From Flavobacterium sp. 9 (GTDB taxonomy: Bacteria > Bacteroidota > Bacteroidia > Flavobacteriales > Flavobacteriaceae), in NCBI RefSeq assembly GCF_002754195.1, contig NZ_PEEU01000001.1:5394001-5458000 (forward strand): a stretch of DNA of 64,000 bases, given 5' to 3'. The position numbers and the translations under genes were made by a program. The notes below the pieces were generated by a model. The model was given only the letters and a program-made list of their open reading frames with translations, did no database searches and was not told where the DNA came from. Below, in pieces: positions 55,901-61,230 of the stretch; positions within the stretch are counted from its first letter, which is position 1; every line of letters begins with the position of its first letter.

Positions 55901-56196
55901 TTAATAAAATCCCAGATCTCAGACCAGAATTCGGCACCTTTTTGACCCAAGATTGCAGGATGTTTTCCGTCGTTTCCAAGACTTGGACGATATGCATCAT
56001 TATAAAAACAAATATGATCTGGTCCCCAAAATAAAAACATCGGAAATTTTGAGTTCAAAAGAATTCCCATAGTTGTACGCAAGCTTTGTGGCCATGAATC
56101 AACACTTCCAATCGGAGTTTTGCTCCAATCTTTTGCACGTGTTAATGCGCCCATTTCGCCTCCGTTTGCCAGGAAATCTTGATTTTTTGTACTCAT
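52987..56196 (-). CDS. Soluble multi-PAS sensor histidine kinase
   Basis: A 1069-residue cytoplasmic kinase without membrane helices. I count six PAS units: about 25-165, 175-300, 305-430, 435-560, 570-690 and 700-815, each showing the GxI-SGV(I/M)V / VTLxVT core and a PAC ending. Then a short coiled coil, HisKA with His845 in SSHDLQEPLRK, and HATPase with ISDNGIGFDPEYKERIFEVFQRL and GTGIGLAIVKKIVENH. Repeated PAS units invite redox, ligand or light sensing, but no Cys of a LOV domain is evident. It converges with a stand-alone receiver. Confidence 0.9.
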   Translation of the reverse strand: MSTKNQDFLANGGEMGALTRAKDWSKTPIGSVDSWPQSLRTTMGILLNSKFPMFLFWGPDHICFYNDAYRPSLGNDGKHPAILGQKGAEFWSEIWDFIKPLIDQVLIQGEATWHEDQLLPIYRNGKMEDVYWTFSYSPVSNDEGKIGGVLVICNETTDKVNILKKLENSNERYRNNILQTPNAMCIFRGKDYVIEIANELMLEIWERKIDDVINKPVFEALPEATGQGLEDILENVFTTGEKFMAYELPVKLTRKGKIVNTFINVVYEALKEPDGTISGIVAIANDVTLQVVSRNAVEESEKRFKDTVKQLPLGIAILRGADLIVEMANATYLQIVDKTEEEVLDKPVFTSVPEARDTVYPLLSKVYQDGIPYYTDELSVTLNRYGRQENCYFNLVFHPLREEDGSISGVIIVSHEVTEAVKAKYLLTESETAFRKLVMDSPIAMAIFRGKDHTIELANNTMMKTIWQKKENEAIGLPLLDVFPELRGQKYPELLDEVLYKGKIVKEKEALAYVDIKGKLQKFYLDYQYTPLFEKEGKISGVMVTVNDVTDKVKARKKVENAEQRARLAAEIAEIATWDLNVSNQKLIYSENLPTVFGLDKAVKITRPQILNQIYPEDLPILEKAYTIALKSSIYKYECRIIKPDDSIAWIRAHGKIFFDENKAPIKMIGTVMDITDEKEGREILMKSEQKFRLLADSMPQFVWTSDALGNLNYFNQSVYSFSGLDKNDIDKHGWLQIIHPDDREENVNTWMESIKTGNDFLLEHRFRRFDGAYRWQLSRAIAQKDSEGKIQMWVGTSTDIQDQKDFTNRLEKEVHERTEQLEIKNRDLINMNIELQSFAYISSHDLQEPLRKIQTFASRLADLDEQNISANAKTYLSRIEFAAKRMQTLIQDLLTYSRTNSAERVFVTVNLDDIAEEITSDFSERIEEKNAQINFQPLGEVTVIPFQFRQLLHNLIGNALKFSRKDIVPIIEIKAERIKGNSLKQPVDFPDKIYYHLKISDNGIGFDPEYKERIFEVFQRLNTETEFAGTGIGLAIVKKIVENHKGIITANGEKDKGATFDIYIPELQ

Positions 56197-56399
56197 TCTA
56201 AGGTTATATTTTGATTTTGATATGGTCTTCTAACTTTTTAAGAAATTAGATAATTGTTAAAATTAGTAAAATATCCTAATGATTTCCTGTCAATTTTTGA
56301 ATGAGCTAATAATTAAATCTATTGAGTTAATTTTATTTGGTTTCAATCCTGAAATTTGAATAAACAATAGATTCAGGAAATCTTAAATGGAATAAAATC

Positions 56400-56738
56400 A
56401 TGAAAAGAGAGCAAAAACACGAAACCGACTATATAAAAAAGTACCAAGACGAAGGCTATACTTGTAATTATTTATTTGCAGATGGATCGCTTTTAGATTC
56501 TGAAACTAAATATGCTTATCAGCCTGACGAAATATACATCGTGGCGCATCATCGATATGAAGGTATGAGTGATCCGGATGATATGTCGATTTTATATGTC
56601 ATCGAAACAAAAGATCAAAAAAAAGGAACGCATTTATTAGGATACGGGCCAACCGCAGATCTCGAAGAAGCCGAATTTTTTAAAGATATCCCAAAAGCGA
56701 ATTACGCTAAAAACGCCGATATCAACGAACTTACATAA
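56400..56738 (+). CDS. Small conserved protein sometimes labelled PRPP synthetase
   Basis: A 112-residue protein: a helix, then HHRYEGMSDPDDMSILYVIETKDQKKGTHLLGYGPTAD. It resembles a short Bacteroidota family that databases sometimes name phosphoribosylpyrophosphate synthetase, a name I think is wrong because true PRPP synthetase motifs are absent. Function unknown. Followed by a terminator and the 380-bp gap with repeat words. Confidence 0.6.
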   Translation: MKREQKHETDYIKKYQDEGYTCNYLFADGSLLDSETKYAYQPDEIYIVAHHRYEGMSDPDDMSILYVIETKDQKKGTHLLGYGPTADLEEAEFFKDIPKANYAKNADINELT

Positions 56739-57118
56739 GATAAAATAGAGAAGTATTTTTTATTTTGCTGGGGAGCAGTTGTTTCAGATTTATCTGGAGC
56801 AGCTGCTTTTTTTCTTTAAAGGTACTGAGGTTCTGAGTTGCTAAGGTTCTGAGGTGAGAATGTGTCAATTATATAATTAGTGAATTAGATAATTCATTGA
56901 ATGCTTAAATTTTGATTCTTCGCATTAGCAGGTTTTACATTTTACATTTCACAATTCACAATTTACCCTATTCTAATAATTATGAAATATCTCTCTGAAA
57001 TTGTATAAGGGTTTGATTTGCAATATGTACGAAATTTGACTTATAGAAATGCAATAAAAACCAAAGTTGTTTTTTGTACGTAAATAAGTACTAACCACTT
57101 TATTTAAACTGAACCAAA
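56739..57118. other. Gap with a terminator and repeat words
   Basis: A hairpin AGCAGTTG/CAGCTGCT (56774-56781 with 56800-56807) plus T tract terminates the 56400 gene. After it come GGTTCTGAGTTGCTAAGGTT-type words (56822-56855) and a TTTACATTTTACATTTCACA string (56935-56964). No gene seen. Confidence 0.6.
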
Positions 57119-57949
57119 ATGAAAAAACTTTACTTAAATACAGGAGGATTTGACGCTATTTTTAACGATCTTAAAGATAGTTTTAATGGGGAATTGACTA
57201 CCAATAACAATGAATATAATTTGGCTATCAAGTCAAAATGGGCAAAAGGAACGATTACAGGCGTTTGTTTTGAAAACAGAATGTCACATTTGACTTTTGA
57301 TCTTATATTTAATTGTGATGTAAATTTAAGTATCGAATCTTTTCAGTCGGCGCCAATATTTTTTGCGCATTGCGAAAAAGGAAATCTGACACATAGTTTT
57401 GGTATAAATGGAGAGAAAAAGAGTCTTTCAAAGAATCAAACCGGTATTTTGAATAATACATCATTGGTAAACAGTCTTTTGTCTTTTGATAGTCACAAAC
57501 ATATTCAGTTTTCATTGATTGGAGTTCCAACAGAAAATTTAGGAACAGAAGAGAACCAGGAATTAATTACTGACTTGAAAAAAAGGTTTATGAATGAAAC
57601 CGGAAATTACATTTATGTAGCTTCTGAAAATTTTAAAGTTGCCGAAAAATGGCAAGAATTAAAAACGCTTTCGCAACAAGGAATCGTTAGAAATTTAGTC
57701 AAAAAATTGATTCTCAAAGAAATTGTAGACTTAGAGATAGCCCAACATAGTTATAATTACTTAAAAACGTTTGATCAAATTTTAAATTTGGCAATCAAAC
57801 CAATAAACGAAATCAGAAGAATATCAAATATGAATCTTACAGAAGTAATTTATACTGCCGGATTAGCTAGCCGAAACTATTTGCCTCGTATTTTCAAAGA
57901 AAAATACCATTTATCTTATAAGCCATTCAATCAAAAATTAGTTAGCTAA
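57119..57949 (+). CDS. Divergent AraC-like regulator
   Basis: A 276-residue protein that lacks a recognisable cupin motif. The N-terminal half is beta-rich; the last 60 residues, NLTEVIYTAGLASRNYLPRIFKEKYHLSYKPFNQ, keep the recognition-helix and LP-x-x-F-K-x-x-Y pattern of the AraC HTH. It is probably a DNA-binding regulator of the Bacteroidota-type divergent AraC family; the ligand is unknown. A hairpin terminator follows. Confidence 0.65.
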   Translation: MKKLYLNTGGFDAIFNDLKDSFNGELTTNNNEYNLAIKSKWAKGTITGVCFENRMSHLTFDLIFNCDVNLSIESFQSAPIFFAHCEKGNLTHSFGINGEKKSLSKNQTGILNNTSLVNSLLSFDSHKHIQFSLIGVPTENLGTEENQELITDLKKRFMNETGNYIYVASENFKVAEKWQELKTLSQQGIVRNLVKKLILKEIVDLEIAQHSYNYLKTFDQILNLAIKPINEIRRISNMNLTEVIYTAGLASRNYLPRIFKEKYHLSYKPFNQKLVS

Positions 57950-57980
57950 CAAGCATTAAATACACTTCTTTATTTCGAAA

Positions 57981-58008
57981 AAAACAGCTTTAACGAGCTG
58001 TTTTTTTA
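57981..58008 (+). terminator. Terminator after the AraC-like gene
   Basis: Nine-bp stem AAAACAGCT/AGCTGTTTT (57981-57989 with 57996-58004), 6-nt loop and T tract. Confidence 0.88.
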
Positions 58009-58033
58009 TTTGTTGTAAGTTTGAAATGGCAAA

Positions 58034-58221
58034 ATAGCACGCGGATGACACGGATTCGCTAAAGCGAAGACGCGGATTAAAAACGGATTTTTTTTATAAG
58101 ATAATGTAACCCCAGTTTTGTCATCCCGAGGAACGAGGGATCTCCGCAAGAAACTCCACACAGTAAGTTGCCAATCTTTGGCGAGCTACTTGCGGAGATC
58201 CCTCGTTCCTCGGGATGACAA
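58034..58221. repeat. ACGCGGAT module and GTCATCCCGA-type hairpin
   Basis: A GCACGCGGATGACACGGATT module (58035-58054 onward) is followed by a 33-bp perfect inverted repeat (58118-58150 with 58189-58221) around a loop with the family words AACTCCACA and ATCTTTGGCGAG. The core here is GAGGAACGAGGGATC, another variant. Further degenerate CTTAGCAACTTAG words end at 58295. Confidence 0.88.
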
Positions 58222-58300
58222 GATTGCGTAAACCTCTCTAAAAGAATAAAAATTCAGAACCTTAGCAACTTAGCAACTTAGTACCTCAGAACCTTAAAAA

Positions 58301-58561
58301 TCACTCTTTTTCGTAGTAAATAATAAAGTAAACCATAATCAAGTTCAGGCACAAAGAAACGCTATTTGTTATTATTATAGGTAAATCATTTTTTAAGAAG
58401 CCATAGATAATCCATATCAAAATTCCGAAAGTCAGAATTCCGAAAGTTTTAAGCGAAATCTCTTTTACCTTCTTGGTTTTCCAGACTTTTAAAATCTGAG
58501 GAATAACTGAAATGGTAACGCAAGTTCCTGCAAAAAGACCGATGATATCTATGAAGTTCAT
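58301..58561 (-). CDS. SemiSWEET-family sugar transporter
   Basis: An 86-residue three-helix membrane protein with the PQ-loop pattern SVIPQILKVWKTKKVKEIS and FGILIWIIYGF. Bacterial SemiSWEETs dimerise to form a sugar or small-molecule uniporter. Transcribed alone on the minus strand. The length and the PQ motif fit well. Confidence 0.9.
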   Translation of the reverse strand: MNFIDIIGLFAGTCVTISVIPQILKVWKTKKVKEISLKTFGILTFGILIWIIYGFLKNDLPIIITNSVSLCLNLIMVYFIIYYEKE

Positions 58562-58568
58562 TTTTTTT

Positions 58569-58684
58569 GAGGGTCTAAGGTTCTGAGGTACTAAGGTTCT
58601 GAGGTTTTCTGGTCACAGTCGCAGTTTCAGTCGCAAAGCAACCTGAAACTTGAAACCTGAAACATACAATTTGAAACAAAAAAT
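58569..58684. repeat. Word repeats GGTTCTGAGGT and CCTGAAAC
   Basis: Between the SDR and SemiSWEET genes: AAGGTTCTGAGG twice, then ACCTGAAACTTGAAACCTGA. These words also appear at 0.1, 35.0, 36.1, 38.9, 56.8 and 61.2 kb. Confidence 0.6.
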
Positions 58685-59533
58685 TTATCCACTCACTAAT
58701 TCGCCACCATTTATATGTATAAATTGTCCGGTGATATAACTACTATCCTCACAAGCCAGGAATACATAAGCTGGAGCAACTTCTGATGGTTGACCGGCTC
58801 TTTCCATGGGATTGTTTTTTGCGAAATCTTCTAAATTATCGAAAGTAGCAACAATCAAAGGCGTCCATATTGGGCCTGGAGCAACACCATTTACACGTAT
58901 TTGCCTTTTGACTAACATTGTAGATAATGATTTTGTAAAACTCACAATCGCACCTTTTGTACTCGCATAATCAGCAAGATGTTCGCTGCCGCGATATGCT
59001 GTGACTGAACTTGTATTGATAATAGTATCGCCTTCTTTCAAGAAAGCCAATGCAGTTTTTGTGACATAGAAATAGGGATAGATATTGGTTTCGAATGTTT
59101 TATGTAGTTGCGCAGCGGTTATTTTTTCTATTTCGTCTTGCGGAAATTGTATCGCCGCATTATTCACCAGAATATTTAACTTTTTAAAGAAAGTATGGCA
59201 TTTTTTTACGGCACTTTTACAGAATTTCTCGTCTTTTAAATCGCCGCTTATTAGCAAACATTGCTGACCTTCTTTTTCTATAAGTTCCTTTGTTTTCAAG
59301 GCATCTTTGTCTTCTTTTAGATAAACAATCGCAATATTAGCGCCTTCTCTTGCAAAATGTACGGCAATGCTTCGGCCAATTCCGCTGTCACCTCCAGTTA
59401 TAAAAGCAACTTTTCCTAGAAGTTTTCCGCTTCCTACGTAGTTTTCTCTAATAATTTCGGGTTCGGGATTCATTTTATATTCATGACCCGGAAGTTCTTG
59501 TTTTTGTTCTGGGAATGTCTTTATCTTTTTCAT
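58685..59533 (-). CDS. Stress-type short-chain dehydrogenase/reductase (GSP39/YghA-like)
   Basis: A 282-residue NAD(P)-dependent oxidoreductase. The N-terminal tail KTFPEQKQELPGHEYKMNPEPE is typical of general stress protein 39-like SDRs. Then FITGGDSGIGRSIAVHF (TGxxxGIG), NNAA, NTSSVTAYRG with the catalytic Ser, YASTKGA (YxxxK) and GVAPGPIWTPL. Substrate unknown. Transcribed alone; the long AT-rich upstream region (298 bp) may hold regulatory sites. Confidence 0.92.
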   Translation of the reverse strand: MKKIKTFPEQKQELPGHEYKMNPEPEIIRENYVGSGKLLGKVAFITGGDSGIGRSIAVHFAREGANIAIVYLKEDKDALKTKELIEKEGQQCLLISGDLKDEKFCKSAVKKCHTFFKKLNILVNNAAIQFPQDEIEKITAAQLHKTFETNIYPYFYVTKTALAFLKEGDTIINTSSVTAYRGSEHLADYASTKGAIVSFTKSLSTMLVKRQIRVNGVAPGPIWTPLIVATFDNLEDFAKNNPMERAGQPSEVAPAYVFLACEDSSYITGQFIHINGGELVSG

Positions 59534-59707
59534 GATATTAAATTTTAGCGAATAATCTAATCCTAAGTTAGATAAAGGTTCAGGAAGATATTAACTGATA
59601 TAAATTAAAGATTATCGTAATAAAACTGAATGCATAAAATAGAGTCAAACATGGGAATTATGTAACGATTTTTATTCTGAATAAAAAAGGACTAAAATTA
59701 TTTTTCC

Positions 59708-59715
59708 TAAATTTG
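59708..59715 (+). promoter_or_regulatory. Putative -7 box for the REC-kinase gene
   Basis: TAAATTTG matches TAnnTTTG about 116 bp before the ATG at 59832, implying a long leader. Confidence 0.35.
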
Positions 59716-59831
59716 AGGGTTTATCTGACGTTATTTAAAAATAGGATCAGCTGTTTTTAAATAACATTTTTCAGGAATAATTTCCAAACCAAGAATAATT
59801 TTAACCCTAATGCTTTATTCCCCACAACAGC

Positions 59832-61046
59832 ATGGTATTAATCGTAGATGATATAAAGGCAAATATTATTGCCTTAAAAAAAACATTAGAACTGCATAAT
59901 ATCGATGTAGACACTGCCGAGTCGGGTGAAGAAGCCCTTAAGAAAATTCTCAAAACAAATTATTGCTTAATCATTATGGACGTTCAGATGCCTGGACTTG
60001 ATGGTTTTGAGGTTGTAAAAATTCTTTCAGGCAACAAACGAACAAAAGATATTCCGGTTATATTTCTTTCGGCACTTAATATCGAAAAGAAATACATCTT
60101 TAAAGGATACGAAACTGGTGCTGTCGAGTACATTACGAAACCCGTAGATACTGATTTGCTGATTTTGAAAGTAAAGACATTCATTAAGATTTACGAACAG
60201 CAAAACGAACTAAAAGGCATAAAAGACCTGCTTTCTAAAGAAATCAAAATTAGAAAAGAAGCTCAGGACAATCTCGAAATCAAAATCGCAGAAAGAACCA
60301 AAGAACTGGTTTTGAAAAACGAAGAATTAGAGATGAAAAATCATGAACTACAACAGTTTTCCTGGGTAGTTTCGCATGATTTGAATGAACCAATCCGAAA
60401 AATTCAAATCTTTATAAAAATAATCAAAGAACTTTATCTTGCCGATGACGCAAAAGCGGTTGATTATGTTGACCGAACGATTAAATCTGCGGAAAGAATG
60501 CAGACTTTAATTACGGATCTTTTGGCATATTCGAGATTATCATCGCAGGTAAAACCCGAAATTACAGACCTGAATGTGGTTTTGCAGGAAGTACTTTCGG
60601 ATTTTGATTACTTGATCGAAAGAAAAAATGCTACGATAAAAACCAGCGAATTGCCTACAATAGATAGTATTCCGAGTCAGTTAAGACAGGTTTTCCAGAA
60701 TTTGATTGGAAATGCTTTGAAATTCTCCGGAAACGCTGAACATCCTTTGATCGAAATTACTTCTGAATTGATTGCAAACAAATCATTTGACAGTCCAACT
60801 TCCCCGGAAGGGAAATTTTGTCGAATCATTGTAAAAGATAACGGAATTGGTTTTGACGAGATTTATCTGGATCGAATATTTATCATTTTCCAAAGTTTAA
60901 ACGATCGTCAATCTTATGAAGGAACAGGGATTGGTCTGGCTATAGCCAAAAAAATAATCGAAAAACATAACGGATTAATCACAGCAAAAAGTCAAGTAGG
61001 CAAGGGCGCAAGCTTTATTATAATATTGCCTTTGAAATATGAATAA
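59832..61046 (+). CDS. Receiver-histidine kinase hybrid (REC-HisKA-HATPase)
   Basis: A 404-residue cytoplasmic kinase: N-terminal receiver with Asp50 in IIMDVQMPGLDG and ITKPV; coiled-coil linker (about 125-170); HisKA with His182 in VSHDLNEPIRK; HATPase with KDNGIGFDEIYLDRIFIIFQSL and GTGIGLAIAKKIIEKH. Such REC-first kinases receive phosphate or docking from a partner hybrid kinase. The next gene (61231) is a large CHASE3 hybrid kinase, the likely partner. Confidence 0.92.
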   Translation: MVLIVDDIKANIIALKKTLELHNIDVDTAESGEEALKKILKTNYCLIIMDVQMPGLDGFEVVKILSGNKRTKDIPVIFLSALNIEKKYIFKGYETGAVEYITKPVDTDLLILKVKTFIKIYEQQNELKGIKDLLSKEIKIRKEAQDNLEIKIAERTKELVLKNEELEMKNHELQQFSWVVSHDLNEPIRKIQIFIKIIKELYLADDAKAVDYVDRTIKSAERMQTLITDLLAYSRLSSQVKPEITDLNVVLQEVLSDFDYLIERKNATIKTSELPTIDSIPSQLRQVFQNLIGNALKFSGNAEHPLIEITSELIANKSFDSPTSPEGKFCRIIVKDNGIGFDEIYLDRIFIIFQSLNDRQSYEGTGIGLAIAKKIIEKHNGLITAKSQVGKGASFIIILPLKYE

Positions 61047-61230
61047 ACAAAGGAAGCCCACGGATGAAACAGATTAAACGGATTTACACTGTTTTTTTTT
61101 AATCATCGCAATCTGTGAAAAAAAAATAACAGGATTCAACAATTTCAAAACAACACAAAGTGTAAAACGTGAAACAAAGAAAACCTGAAACAAAATACCA
61201 AAAACAAAGAACACCTGAAACAAAAAATAT

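Noticed and set aside
56400..56738. Phosphoribosylpyrophosphate synthetase
   Set aside because: The protein is far too short and lacks the PRPP loop and ATP-binding regions; only the database name suggests it.
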